From the NCBI RefSeq assembly GCF_001613245.1, contig NZ_BDBZ01000035.1:186001-250000 (forward strand): a stretch of 64,000 bases of DNA. Direction: 5' to 3'. The position numbers and the translations under genes are program-made. Numbering within the stretch: the stretch's first letter is position 1; every line of letters starts with the position of its first letter. A model generated the notes under the pieces. That model saw nothing but the letters and a program-made list of their open reading frames with translations. It had not been told where the DNA came from and ran no database searches. This DNA comes from Nocardia speluncae NBRC 108251. GTDB lineage: Bacteria > Actinomycetota > Actinomycetes > Mycobacteriales > Mycobacteriaceae. This document shows positions 48,752 through 57,326 of the stretch, one piece after another.

Positions 48752-49732
48752 GTGCGAGCAGGGAATCCGGCCGCGCGGGGGCGGTTGCAAAAATTGGGTG
48801 CGGTGGTCGCGGCAGTACTGCTGATGACCTTGTCCGGTGGAGCGGTGGTCGCCGCGGCACCGGTTCGCGCTCCGGTGCTGCGTGCCCCGGCCGGTGGCTA
48901 TCAGCAGCTCGCGGTGCCGTCCGGTATGGGGCCGATCGAGGTGCAGGTGCAATGGGCGGCGCGGGGCGGCAGTTCGGCGCTCTATGTGCTCGACGGGCTG
49001 CGGGCACCGCATGATCACAGCCAGTGGGTCAGCGATACCGATGTACTGAAACGGTTCGCCGGCGACGATGTCACGCTGGTCTTCCCGGTCGGCGGGCATT
49101 CCAGTTTCTACGCCGACTGGTATCGGCCGAGCGGAACCAACGGTCAGGCCACCACGTACAAATGGGAAACCTTCCTCACCGAGGAGCTCCCCGCTTTCCT
49201 GGCGCGGTACGGAGTTTCACGGACGAACAACGCCATCGTGGGCGCCTCCATGGGCGGTGGGGCGGCGCTGACGCTGGCCGCCCACCATCGTGACCAGTTC
49301 CGCTTTGCGGGCTCCTTCTCCGGTTTCGTGAATCCGACCTTCCCGATGTGGAACGAGGCGGTGCGCGCCGCGATGTGGGACGAGGGCCGGTTCGACGTGG
49401 ACGATATGTGGGGACCACCGAGTGATCCGGCGTGGCGTCGTCATGATCCGACTGTGCAGGCCGAATTGTTGCGCGGCCTGCCCATCTACGTTTCGGCCGG
49501 CAACGGTGTGCCCGGGTTTCCCGATGTGCCGTACGGGGCGGGGAACACTCTGAACGCGATGGGGCTGGAGGCGATGGCCATGACCGCGGCCCAGATCTTC
49601 GCCGACCGCGTTGCGGCGCTGGGCATCCCGGCGCGAGTCGACGTCGGTAACGGCACCCACACCTGGCCGTACTGGGATCGGGCGATCGCCACCGCCCGCC
49701 CGATGATCCTGGACGCGCTCGGCACCGGCTGA
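48752..49732 (+). CDS. Secreted esterase, mycolyltransferase (antigen 85)-like
   Basis: A 326-residue exported alpha/beta hydrolase. A signal peptide runs to about residue 45 (LGAVVAAVLLMTLSGGAVVAAAP). The mature part follows antigen 85: YVLDGLRAPHDHSQWVSDTD, LVFPVGGHSSFYADWY, nucleophile in VGASMGGGAALTLA, and catalytic His in NGTHTWPYW. Such enzymes transfer mycolic acids to trehalose and arabinogalactan outside the membrane. The GTG at 48752 is chosen because it gives a normal signal peptide; its ribosome site is weak. Confidence 0.85.
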   Translation: MRAGNPAARGRLQKLGAVVAAVLLMTLSGGAVVAAAPVRAPVLRAPAGGYQQLAVPSGMGPIEVQVQWAARGGSSALYVLDGLRAPHDHSQWVSDTDVLKRFAGDDVTLVFPVGGHSSFYADWYRPSGTNGQATTYKWETFLTEELPAFLARYGVSRTNNAIVGASMGGGAALTLAAHHRDQFRFAGSFSGFVNPTFPMWNEAVRAAMWDEGRFDVDDMWGPPSDPAWRRHDPTVQAELLRGLPIYVSAGNGVPGFPDVPYGAGNTLNAMGLEAMAMTAAQIFADRVAALGIPARVDVGNGTHTWPYWDRAIATARPMILDALGTG

Positions 49733-49986
49733 CCGGGCCACGGTGGACGTGCACCGGAGAACACCTCCGGATTTGTCGGCGACTCGCCGTGGCGAGCCGG
49801 CCTGCTGAGCTGTGCAACCGGTATTCTTCCGGTTTGCACGCGTCGGGCAGTGACGCTCGTGTGCGGGGTATATCGGGTATGAGCGGGGCCCCACGTGGTT
49901 GCGCTGCGCTACCGCCTCCGGGCCCGGAACGTTCGTGCCGGTTCGCTTGTCAAGTTCTGCTTCGATGCACACCCGACTGGAGCGCG

Positions 49987-50688
49987 ATGAACCGCAAGCA
50001 TTCCTGGACCGCGGTAGCGATCACCACAGCGACAGTGGCCACGGCTGCTGCCGTGCTCGGCACCCCGGCGCGCGCCGCACCCGGCCAGGTCGGCGTCGGC
50101 GGGATGCAGCTGGTCGCCTCGGTGGATTCGACGAATTCGGTCCCCGCCGGCGATATCGCGGCAGGTGTCCCCTTCAGCCACGCGACCAAGGTGTCCGGGA
50201 ACTTCTCGGTCGCCCTCGACGGAACTCCGGCGCTACAGGGGGGCCGGATCGTGGTGGGATATCTGGTCGGGTGCGCGGTGGATGTCTCCGAGGGCCTGTC
50301 GATAGCGATAATCCCGGAAATCGGTGGCGGGGTCTCGGTGGCGCCGTATACCGAACTCGAGGTCGCCACCACATTCGAGGAGGGCGCCGCGCCTTTGGTG
50401 ACGGTCGCGCCACTCGTCGGTGTGGAGCCCAGCGTCGGAGTCGAATCGGCGCTCGCCGGGGAAGCAGGGGTCAATCTGGCCCCGGGGACGGTGGCGCCGG
50501 TGGTCGTCGGCGAATCCGAACTGACGCCGGAGACGACCTTCCCGTACACCTTCGCCCACGCCGGCACCCCGTTGAATATCGACGGATGCCTTTCCCCGGC
50601 ATCCGCCATGCCCTTCGTCACCGTCGACGCCCGGACCCCTGGCGGTGCCGCCCAAACCACCGGTTACGGAACCTCTTTCGAGTTCTGA
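49987..50688 (+). CDS. MspA-family porin
   Basis: A 233-residue protein with a signal peptide (cleavage near AARAAPG, about residue 30) and the MspA fold: GQVGVGGMQLVASVDSTNSV, GGRIVVGYLVGCAVDVSEG, then two cysteines and a C-terminal ARTPGGAAQTTGYG. MspA proteins form octameric channels in the mycolic-acid outer membrane, which strongly supports a mycolate-bearing host. The ATG at 49987 begins directly at the signal peptide. Confidence 0.87.
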   Translation: MNRKHSWTAVAITTATVATAAAVLGTPARAAPGQVGVGGMQLVASVDSTNSVPAGDIAAGVPFSHATKVSGNFSVALDGTPALQGGRIVVGYLVGCAVDVSEGLSIAIIPEIGGGVSVAPYTELEVATTFEEGAAPLVTVAPLVGVEPSVGVESALAGEAGVNLAPGTVAPVVVGESELTPETTFPYTFAHAGTPLNIDGCLSPASAMPFVTVDARTPGGAAQTTGYGTSFEF

Positions 50689-50723
50689 CCCGATCGATCG
50701 GTTCGCTGCGGGCCGATCCGGAG

Positions 50724-50754
50724 CGGACCGGCCTCGCTGCGTACGGCCGGTCCG
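50724..50754. terminator. Bidirectional terminator hairpin
   Basis: A perfect 10-base stem (CGGACCGGCC with GGCCGGTCCG) with an 11-base loop, midway between the convergent porin and secreted-protein genes. Confidence 0.7.
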
Positions 50755-50761
50755 TTCGGGG

Positions 50762-51193
50762 TCAGGGCAGTGGCAGGCAGGTGCTTCCGGCGCCGACACC
50801 GTATCCCGTGACATCGACCTCGATGTACTTGGCGGAGGTGTACTGCCCCGGGGTGAACTGCTGCGCGGTGATGTTCTGGCGGCCCGTGTTCTCGGGTGTC
50901 CAGGCGAACGTCGCCGTTCCGTTCTCGGGGTGGTATGTGGCCTGGCCGAGGCGGACACCGCCACCTGTTCCTTCACCACCGCTGTTGATGATCGTGATCT
51001 CGCCCGCCTCGGACGGCGGTGCGTCGACCGCGGCCGTCACCGTGTAACTGCAACCGACCCGCAGGCCCTCCGGTCCGGCAGCAACGCTCACCTCGGTGAC
51101 CGCCGCACCGGCCCCCGGCGCCGCGAGCGCCGTCGCCAGAGCGGTGATACCGAGAGCCGCAGTGGAGCTGAACAGCCGGATGGATTTACGCAT
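50762..51193 (-). CDS. Small secreted protein
   Basis: A 143-residue exported protein with a signal peptide (MRKSIRLFSSTAALGITALA, cleavage near residue 30) and a mature immunoglobulin-like beta domain (AGEITIINSGGEGTGGG, NGTATFAWTPENTGRQNITA) with two cysteines. The pattern suggests an adhesin-like or wall-associated domain. Function unknown. The ATG at 51193 is preceded by GAAGGG. Confidence 0.7.
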   Translation of the reverse strand: MRKSIRLFSSTAALGITALATALAAPGAGAAVTEVSVAAGPEGLRVGCSYTVTAAVDAPPSEAGEITIINSGGEGTGGGVRLGQATYHPENGTATFAWTPENTGRQNITAQQFTPGQYTSAKYIEVDVTGYGVGAGSTCLPLP

Positions 51194-51318
51194 ACATGGA
51201 CCCTTCTCGTCATACGGTCGGACCCGTCGAGTGTGGCACGGGGCCTCGGGGGACGCAGTGCGGCACAGTCCTGAGGCAGCCGGTGACTCCGTGTAAAGAG
51301 TTGCGTCCGAGGACCTCG

Positions 51319-52173
51319 TCAGACCAGTGGTTTGCCCAGCGCCCGCCGCCTTCTCATATCCGCGAGGTGCTGGTTCAGCGGGTACAACCGCCACTGTTCG
51401 GGGCCGGCTGCCGTGACGAGCCCGATGCCGCGCATGGTCAGTTCGAAGGCCCGCTGGCGGCCCGGACCCCAGTCCAGGCCCAGTTCCTCGCGGAAACGTT
51501 GCGGCAGGAACCCGGTGGTGAAGAACCTGTTGACCCGGCGGAATGCCAGCCGTTCGAGCCGGCCGTAGGGGCCCAGATCGACCACTTGGCCGAGCAGGTA
51601 TGCCTTGACTTCGTCGTCGAGGGAAATCTCGGCGCTCCGGCGGTCCCAGTATTGCGCGAACGCGGCGCGGTCGGCCGGCCACATTTCCGGGCGCATTTGC
51701 AGGGTGGTGCCGAATCGGGCCGATTCGCGGTACAGCTCGTCGGCGTCCTCGTCGCTCAGCGGGCCGAAGAGGTAGGTCACCGAATCGACGACACCATTGT
51801 AGATGCAGGCGGCGACCCACAGTTGTAATTCCGGGTCGAACGCGTTGTATTCCACCGGGCTGCCGGGGCGTGAGCGCACATGGCGGTGGGAGGTGTTGGT
51901 CGCGGCGCGATACGCCGCACGTTCCTCGTCCGTTCCGAGCATGGCTACGGCGAGATAGGTCAGCGTGGTGCGCCCGCGTTTGCGTGGGTGGAGATCGAAA
52001 CGGCCGCTGTCGACCGTGCTCTCGACCACTCCGCGGCCGACCGGGGCCAGGCTCAGCTGCATGATGACGTTCGCCGGGCCACCGAGCAGTGCGCCGGGGC
52101 CGGCCAGGTTGTTGCGGTGCGGCTCTGCCTCGGGTTGCGGTGCGTGCGACTCCGTTGACGCTGGGCGCGACAT
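51319..52173 (-). CDS. MpaB/DUF2236-family oxygenase
   Basis: A 284-residue protein of the DUF2236 (oxygenase MpaB) family, which includes haem-dependent latex-clearing protein relatives. Diagnostic stretches are LLGGPANVIMQLSLAPVGRGV near the N-terminus, then RTTLTYLAVAMLGTDEER, NTSHRHVRSR, and YNAFDPELQLWVAACIYNG. The histidines in the last two motifs are the expected cofactor region. The substrate is unknown. It is divergent from a PaaX-like regulator, with an inverted repeat between them. Confidence 0.83.
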   Translation of the reverse strand: MSRPASTESHAPQPEAEPHRNNLAGPGALLGGPANVIMQLSLAPVGRGVVESTVDSGRFDLHPRKRGRTTLTYLAVAMLGTDEERAAYRAATNTSHRHVRSRPGSPVEYNAFDPELQLWVAACIYNGVVDSVTYLFGPLSDEDADELYRESARFGTTLQMRPEMWPADRAAFAQYWDRRSAEISLDDEVKAYLLGQVVDLGPYGRLERLAFRRVNRFFTTGFLPQRFREELGLDWGPGRQRAFELTMRGIGLVTAAGPEQWRLYPLNQHLADMRRRRALGKPLV

Positions 52174-52190
52174 CTCGACCCCCTGAATGA

Positions 52191-52219
52191 GTGAGAGAAT
52201 AATTATTGAAGTCTCTCAC
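52191..52219. promoter_or_regulatory. Inverted repeat in the MpaB/PaaX intergenic region
   Basis: GTGAGAGA and TCTCTCAC form a perfect 8-base inverted repeat around 13 AT-rich bases, just upstream of the MpaB-type gene. An operator, probably for the regulator at 52398, is likely. Confidence 0.6.
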
Positions 52220-52397
52220 AAGTGTTGCGGTTGATTCAATGGCCGGGAACCCCTCCGCATCCGAGCGGCTTGCCGCTGCCCTCGTTCTCACGCCGCGCCG
52301 TGGCCGTGTAGTCACAACCGTGGGACGAACGTGGCGCCGGGGCCCGTACACAGATCGGCACGCGCCCAGGGGGAAGGCAGGTCGATACGATCGGCCC

Positions 52398-53156
52398 ATG
52401 TCTGCGTCCGCTGCCCGGGTCCGGGAGCTCACCGCGCGTTCGGCGATCCTGAGCGTGCTGCTCGGATCTCATCCGGCGCAGGCGCCGGCCGGTTGGATCG
52501 TCCGGGTCGGTGCCGGGCTGGGGTTACGGGAATCCGCGGTGCGGGCCGCGCTGACCCGGATGGTCGCCGCCGGTGATCTCGAACGCGGTGCCGACGCGAC
52601 CTACCGGCTTTCCGACCGGCTGGCCGAACGCCAGCGCCGGCAGGACCGGGCGATCTCGCCGGACCTCCATACGTGGCAGGGTGGGTGGATCCTTGCCGTC
52701 GTCACCGTCGGCGCCACCGATTCCACCGACCGTGCCGCATTCCGGGAAACATTGCGACTGGCCCGGTTCGGGGAACTCCGTGAAGGCGTCTGGTGCCGGC
52801 CGGACAATATTGCCGCCGACCTCCCCGAAATGGCCCGGCAGCGGGTGGATCTGTTCACCGGGCGACCGGAGGAACCGGCCGTCGACCTGGCCGGCCGCCT
52901 GTTCGCGCCGGAGCGGTGGGCCCACCGCGCCCGCGAGTTGCTCGCGGCTCTCGACGGCGCCGAAACGATCGGGACCCGTTTCGAAGTCGCGGCGGCCACC
53001 GTACGTCATATTCTCGACGATCCGGTCCTGCCGCCGGAGCTGTTGCCGCGGGATTGGCCCGGCGGGGAGATTCGTGCGCGCTACGAGGTTTTCCGCACCG
53101 AGTTCCAGGCCTTTGCCGATGGGCTCATCGAAGCGAAACCTGCGCTGCCACAGTGA
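52398..53156 (+). CDS. PaaX-family transcriptional regulator
   Basis: A 252-residue PaaX-type repressor: an N-terminal winged helix (TARSAILSVLLGSHPAQAPAG, GLRESAVRAALTRMVAAGDL) and the family's C-terminal region (FRETLRLARFGELREGVWCRPDNI). PaaX proteins sense aryl-CoA or related small molecules. The ATG at 52398 gives family length. It is divergent from the MpaB-type oxygenase gene and faces the AidB-like gene. Confidence 0.84.
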   Translation: MSASAARVRELTARSAILSVLLGSHPAQAPAGWIVRVGAGLGLRESAVRAALTRMVAAGDLERGADATYRLSDRLAERQRRQDRAISPDLHTWQGGWILAVVTVGATDSTDRAAFRETLRLARFGELREGVWCRPDNIAADLPEMARQRVDLFTGRPEEPAVDLAGRLFAPERWAHRARELLAALDGAETIGTRFEVAAATVRHILDDPVLPPELLPRDWPGGEIRARYEVFRTEFQAFADGLIEAKPALPQ

Positions 53157-53283
53157 GGTCGGGCTGCGGCAGATCGTGATCGCACGTACCGCTGCTGCCG
53201 GAACCGCTGTCCGCCGGGTGGTGCTGGGCCGGCCGGCCGGGCGCGGCGAAAGCGACCGGCCGGAACCGGTGCGCCGCCGGTGA

Positions 53284-54915
53284 TCAGCCGACCTTCGGGG
53301 TCAGCCGTTCGATGATCGCGCCGGTGTCCAAGCCCGCCGGCAGGGTGCCGAAGACGTCGCCGCGGTCGCGTCCGAGCCGGGAACGAGTGAAGCCTTCGGC
53401 AACGGCGGGGTGCCCGTAGCGGACGAGCAGGGAACCCTGAAGCACCAGGGCCATATCGCCGACGATCCGGCGGGCGCGATGCGGCAGGGTCTCGAAGTCG
53501 GTGAACTCGGCTTCCAGCCGGCCGATCGCGGTATCGAGCGCCGAATCGGCACCAGCGGCAGATTTGACCTCGTCGAGGAACGCGGTCAGGGTCGCCGGCT
53601 GTTTGGCGAGCGCGCGTAGTACATCCAGCGCGGCGACATTGCCCGAACCTTCCCATACCGACATCAGCGGGGCCTCCCGGTACAGCCGCGGCATCCGCGA
53701 ATCCTCGACATAGCCGTTGCCGCCCAGGCATTCCAGGGCTTCGGCCGCGTGGATGGGACCCCGTTTGCAGACGTAGTACTTGCTCACCGCGAGGCTGATG
53801 CGGCGCAGTAGATCGGCGGCCTCGTCGCCGGTGGTGGCACGGTCGGTGAGCTCGGCCAGCCACAGGCCGGCCGTGGTCGCACCCTCGGCTTCGATGGCCA
53901 GATCGGCCAGGACATTGCGCATGAGTGGCTGGTCCACCAGGTCCGCGCCGAATGCGCGGCGGTGCCGGGCGTGGTGGATCGCCATGATGGTTCCGGTGCG
54001 CATGCCGGTGGCCGAGGCGAGGGTGCAGTCGAGGCGGGTCAGGTTGACCATCTCGATGATCGTGGGCACGCCACGGCCCTCGTCGCCGACCAGCCAGCCG
54101 ACGGTGCCGTCGTATTCGACCTCGCTGCTGGCATTGGAGTGGTTACCCAGCTTGTCCTTCAGTCGCTGTAGGTGGAAGGGGTTACGAGTGCCGTCGGGCA
54201 GTACGCGGGGTACGAAGAAGCAGGACAGCCCACCCGGTGCCTGCGCCAGTGTGAGGAAGAAATCCGACATCGGCGCCGAGGTGAACCATTTGTGCCCGGT
54301 GATCCGGTAGGTGCCGTCCGGCTGTGGGGCCGCGGTGGTGGTGTTGGCCCGGACATCGGAGCCGCCCTGTTTCTCGGTCATCGACATCCCGGCGATCAGT
54401 CCGGGCTTATCGGCGAGCGGGCGCAGGACGGGGTCGTATTCGCGGCTGGAGAGCAGCGGTTCGTAACGGGCGGCCAGGTCGGCGTTCGCGCGCAGGGCCG
54501 GGACGACGGCATAGGTCATCGAGATCGGGCAGCCGTGCCCGGCGTCGACCTGCGACCATACGCTCGTCTTCGCTGCCCGTACCAGATGCGGCACCGGCCG
54601 GGTATCGGCCCAGGGGGCGCCGTGCAGGCCGAATCGGACCGCGTGCCGCATCAGTTCGTGGTAGCTGGGGTCGTAGCGGACCTCGTCGACGCGGTGACCG
54701 TAACGGTCGTGCGTCTGCAGCACCGGCTGGTGTTCTTCGGCGAGATCGCCCAGTTCCTGGGCGTGGGCGCTACCGGCCAGCCGCCCGATCTCGTGTAGTT
54801 CGTCGAGGGCATGGCCGGCGCCGCCGCGTTCCAGGGCCTCGAGAATGGCGGGCACCTCGGCGGCGTCGTAATCGACCAGTGGGGGGACCTGGTTGGTCAC
54901 GGTATGGGTAGGCAC
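53284..54915 (-). CDS. AidB-like acyl-CoA dehydrogenase
   Basis: A 543-residue member of the acyl-CoA dehydrogenase superfamily, of AidB length and plan: N-terminal TNQVPPLVDYDAAEVPAILEAL, then GMSMTEKQGGSDVRAN, HKWFTSAPMSDFFL, CLGGNGYVEDS and MSVWEGSGNVAALD. AidB in E. coli binds DNA and FAD in the alkylation response. The GTG at 54915 has GAAGGAG 7 bases upstream, so the longer open frame is not used. DNA-repair and catabolic roles are both possible. Confidence 0.85.
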   Translation of the reverse strand: MPTHTVTNQVPPLVDYDAAEVPAILEALERGGAGHALDELHEIGRLAGSAHAQELGDLAEEHQPVLQTHDRYGHRVDEVRYDPSYHELMRHAVRFGLHGAPWADTRPVPHLVRAAKTSVWSQVDAGHGCPISMTYAVVPALRANADLAARYEPLLSSREYDPVLRPLADKPGLIAGMSMTEKQGGSDVRANTTTAAPQPDGTYRITGHKWFTSAPMSDFFLTLAQAPGGLSCFFVPRVLPDGTRNPFHLQRLKDKLGNHSNASSEVEYDGTVGWLVGDEGRGVPTIIEMVNLTRLDCTLASATGMRTGTIMAIHHARHRRAFGADLVDQPLMRNVLADLAIEAEGATTAGLWLAELTDRATTGDEAADLLRRISLAVSKYYVCKRGPIHAAEALECLGGNGYVEDSRMPRLYREAPLMSVWEGSGNVAALDVLRALAKQPATLTAFLDEVKSAAGADSALDTAIGRLEAEFTDFETLPHRARRIVGDMALVLQGSLLVRYGHPAVAEGFTRSRLGRDRGDVFGTLPAGLDTGAIIERLTPKVG

Positions 54916-55092
54916 GGCTTCTCCTTCGCGTACGACGAACCAGGACGGTGCGTAGGTAGGAACACGTCGTCGTTCATTACCATTCTGAAGCGCACGATTG
55001 AATTGTGCAATACCCAATCCGGGGATGCCTCCGGACTGCGCAGCCCCGTATCACCGGCAGCCGGATACTGCTCGATCCGGAAGTTGGGGCGG

Positions 55093-55386
55093 TCACTCGC
55101 GGGGGAGCAGGGTGCCCAGTGGGCCGAGGTCGATATTCAGGTCCTCCGGGGTGAGGCCGAAATGGTCGCGGAGTTCGCCCATCCGTTCCTCCAGCAGCAT
55201 CAGCGTGGTACCGATCCGCTCGATCCGGTCCTCGCTCAGATCGCCTTCGTCGACTCGTCGCAGGGCCTGCCGTTCCATCAGCTGCCGTAACAGTTCCACC
55301 AGGGTGAGGACGAGGGTGACGAGACCGCGTTCCACCGACTCCGGATCGGCATCGATACGCGGCGGGATCCCCTCGAATTCATTCAT
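55093..55386 (-). CDS. gvpK: Gas vesicle protein GvpK
   Basis: A 97-residue GvpK: RIDADPESVERGLVTLVLTLVELLRQLMERQALRRVDEGDL is the family core, read here as VERGLVTLVLTLVELLRQLM, followed by ERMGELRDHFGLTPEDLNID. GvpK is needed for vesicle assembly. It is the last gene of the gvp operon and overlaps gvpS by 8 bases. Confidence 0.92.
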   Translation of the reverse strand: MNEFEGIPPRIDADPESVERGLVTLVLTLVELLRQLMERQALRRVDEGDLSEDRIERIGTTLMLLEERMGELRDHFGLTPEDLNIDLGPLGTLLPRE

Positions 55387-55597
55387 CCGCCGGCTCCAGC
55401 ACATCACGCGGGGCGGGTTCCAGCGCGGGACCCGACAGCGCTTTGATGGAGGAGATGAGGGCGCGCAGCGAGATCTGCACCAGATCGACGTCGGCGATGG
55501 AGAGGCGGATATCCCCGGAGATCACCACCCCGCCGGCCAGCACGCGGTCCAGCAGATCGATGAGTGCGACGCGGCGTTCGCTGTCGGGCCGGGTCAT
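55379..55597 (-). CDS. gvpS: GvpA/J-family gas vesicle protein (GvpS-like)
   Basis: A 72-residue GvpA-type protein: ALIDLLDRVLAGGVVISGDIRLSIADVDLVQISLRALISSIKAL spans the family core, quoted in part as DRVLAGGVVISGDIRLSIAD. In Streptomyces gvp clusters a third small GvpA-like gene before gvpK is called gvpS, and the position here agrees. The assignment as S rather than J depends on that order. Confidence 0.8.
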   Translation of the reverse strand: MTRPDSERRVALIDLLDRVLAGGVVISGDIRLSIADVDLVQISLRALISSIKALSGPALEPAPRDVLEPADE

Positions 55598-56382
55598 GAG
55601 GTCGCCCTGTCCACGCCCGCGAATGAGTACGGGGGCCACGGGCCGGTGAGTTCGAGCCGGATACCGGGGACGGCCCGGTCGAGTTCGGCGACCGCAGCGG
55701 CGAATTCGCCTGCCCCGGCGTCGTCGACGAGGTAGGTGCCGTTGAGGACCAGCCAGTCCCGCCGGCCGTGCAGCACCGGATCGGTCAGCGGCTGGCAGCG
55801 GCCCGCGGCCGCGCGGCGCACCAGCTGCTCGTGGATTCCTTCGGCCCGCGTCGCGGCGTCGCGTTCCACGGTTTCCTGCGCCGACAGCTGTGCGCGGCGC
55901 CGGGCCAGATAGGCCGTGCCCTTGCCGCCGCCGGTGCCCCCGGTATCCGCTCCGGCCACCGCGGCGGTGAGAGCCGCGCGGTCGCAGTACGCCTTCACAC
56001 CCCATTCGGTCCGGCCGCTCACCAGTGTCAGCGCCGATTCGAAATCGGCATGCCGCTGCTCGAGCATTCGTACGACGCCGTTGTCGTCGAGGAAAACGGT
56101 GGCCAGGCGTAACGGGATCACGGGGCCGCGCCGCTGCAGTGCGGAGATCACGGCATCGTGGGCGCGGGCGGTGGCTTCCAGCCAGTCGAGATCTTCGAGG
56201 TTGTGACGCAGCGGCAGATCGCCGAACACCGCGAGCGGCACCGAGCCCACGACCGCGGTCAGTTCCCCCGATCGGACGAATCGCGACGGCTCGCCCGCCA
56301 CACCGGTGAGGTCATCCGGTTCGACGGCGCCGGCTGCCGTGCGCGTCACCGCGTACAGCCACACGCCGAGATCATCGGTCAC
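55594..56382 (-). CDS. gvpL: Gas vesicle protein GvpL/GvpF family
   Basis: A 262-residue GvpL/F protein: GVWLYAVTRTAAG at the N-terminus, VIPLRLATVFLDDNGVVRML and WGVKAYCDRAALTAAV, and a C-terminal IRLELTGPWPPYSFAG, all family hallmarks. These proteins bind GvpA and help nucleate vesicles. It overlaps its neighbours by 4 and 11 bases. Naming it gvpL and the other copy gvpF follows the usual order. Confidence 0.9.
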   Translation of the reverse strand: MTDDLGVWLYAVTRTAAGAVEPDDLTGVAGEPSRFVRSGELTAVVGSVPLAVFGDLPLRHNLEDLDWLEATARAHDAVISALQRRGPVIPLRLATVFLDDNGVVRMLEQRHADFESALTLVSGRTEWGVKAYCDRAALTAAVAGADTGGTGGGKGTAYLARRRAQLSAQETVERDAATRAEGIHEQLVRRAAAGRCQPLTDPVLHGRRDWLVLNGTYLVDDAGAGEFAAAVAELDRAVPGIRLELTGPWPPYSFAGVDRATS

Positions 56383-56764
56383 GGTCCTGCTCCTCGAGTT
56401 CGCGGCTGCGTTCCAGGGCTGCGCGGTGCTCGGTCCGGGCCTCCAATTCGGCGATACGGTCGCGCAGTTTGCGGTTCTCGAGCTCGAGGTCGTTGTCCTG
56501 CCGTTCGAGGGTGCGGGCTTTGCTGTTCAGCCACGGATCGGTTTCCCACCAGTCGATACCCACGGCCTTCGCCGTTTCCAGCGAGGCCACGACCAACCGG
56601 AGTTTGATGGTGAGCAGCTCGATATCGAGCAGATTCACCTGTATATCGCCGGCGATCACCAGGCCCTTGTCGAGAACGCGCTCGAGGATATCGCCGAGAT
56701 TCGACGACTGATGACCGCCACCGTACGGCTGCGGTACCGACGATCCGCCACCCACGACAGTCAT
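56372..56764 (-). CDS. gvpJ: GvpA/J-family protein with coiled-coil tail (GvpJ-like)
   Basis: A 130-residue protein. The GvpA-type core (ILERVLDKGLVIAGDIQVNL, IELLTIKLRLVVASLETAK) is followed by a charged C-terminal helix (LERQDNDLELENRKLRDRIA) that should form a coiled coil. GvpJ proteins are GvpA relatives with extensions and are thought to shape vesicle ends. Confidence 0.85.
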   Translation of the reverse strand: MTVVGGGSSVPQPYGGGHQSSNLGDILERVLDKGLVIAGDIQVNLLDIELLTIKLRLVVASLETAKAVGIDWWETDPWLNSKARTLERQDNDLELENRKLRDRIAELEARTEHRAALERSRELEEQDRDR

Positions 56765-57060
56765 CGCATTCCCCGTCCGCCGATATCCGCGCTGCCCCGG
56801 GCATAGCGCCGGGTTCTGCGGTAGGCCAGCAGGTTTCCGTCGGGGTCGATCTCCACCTCGTAGAGCGCCAGCATATCGGCGGAGGAGGGGATGCGACGGT
56901 CCTCGACCACCTCGACCTCCACCAGCCACCCGGCCTCGGTCGGTTCGGTGGAGGTGGCACCGAGGATCTGTTTCGACATCAGCTCGCTCAACTGATCCAT
57001 CGCCGTCGCCCCGGCCTGCGCCGCAGTGACCGGGGGTGGCGCCGATTCGGCCTCGTTCAC
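56761..57060 (-). CDS. gvpO: Gas vesicle protein GvpO
   Basis: A 99-residue GvpO: GWLVEVEVVEDRRIPSSADMLALYEVEIDPDGNLLAYRRTRRY contains the family core, quoted in part as LALYEVEIDPDGNLLAYRRT. The GTG at 57060 has GGAG eight bases upstream. It overlaps the gvpJ start by 4 bases. Confidence 0.9.
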   Translation of the reverse strand: MNEAESAPPPVTAAQAGATAMDQLSELMSKQILGATSTEPTEAGWLVEVEVVEDRRIPSSADMLALYEVEIDPDGNLLAYRRTRRYARGSADIGGRGMR

Positions 57061-57065
57061 TGGAA

Positions 57066-57323
57066 TCACTCCTTCGAGCCGGTGGGCGTCGAATCGTCCG
57101 GTCGCGGGAGCATCCGGTTCAGCACCTGCTGCTGGGCCTGCCGGTACTCCTGCTCCGACAGCCGGCCCGCGGCCACCGCCTCGTCGAGTTCGTCGAGTTC
57201 GCGCCGGATATCCGCCGGATCGTGCATTTGCTGTTCGACCTGGTCCTGGATCAGCTCGCCCAGCCACACGACACCCCGCACCGGTGCCAGCGGCAACGAC
57301 AGCAGCGATATCAGCAAGCCCAT
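57066..57323 (-). CDS. gvpG: Gas vesicle protein GvpG
   Basis: An 85-residue GvpG: LLSLPLAPVRGVVWLGELIQ then DIRRELDELDEAVAAGRLSE and QEYRQAQQQVLNRML. The first half is hydrophobic, the second a helical pair. It follows gvpF after 3 bases, as in other clusters. Confidence 0.91.
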   Translation of the reverse strand: MGLLISLLSLPLAPVRGVVWLGELIQDQVEQQMHDPADIRRELDELDEAVAAGRLSEQEYRQAQQQVLNRMLPRPDDSTPTGSKE

Positions 57324-57326
57324 GGG

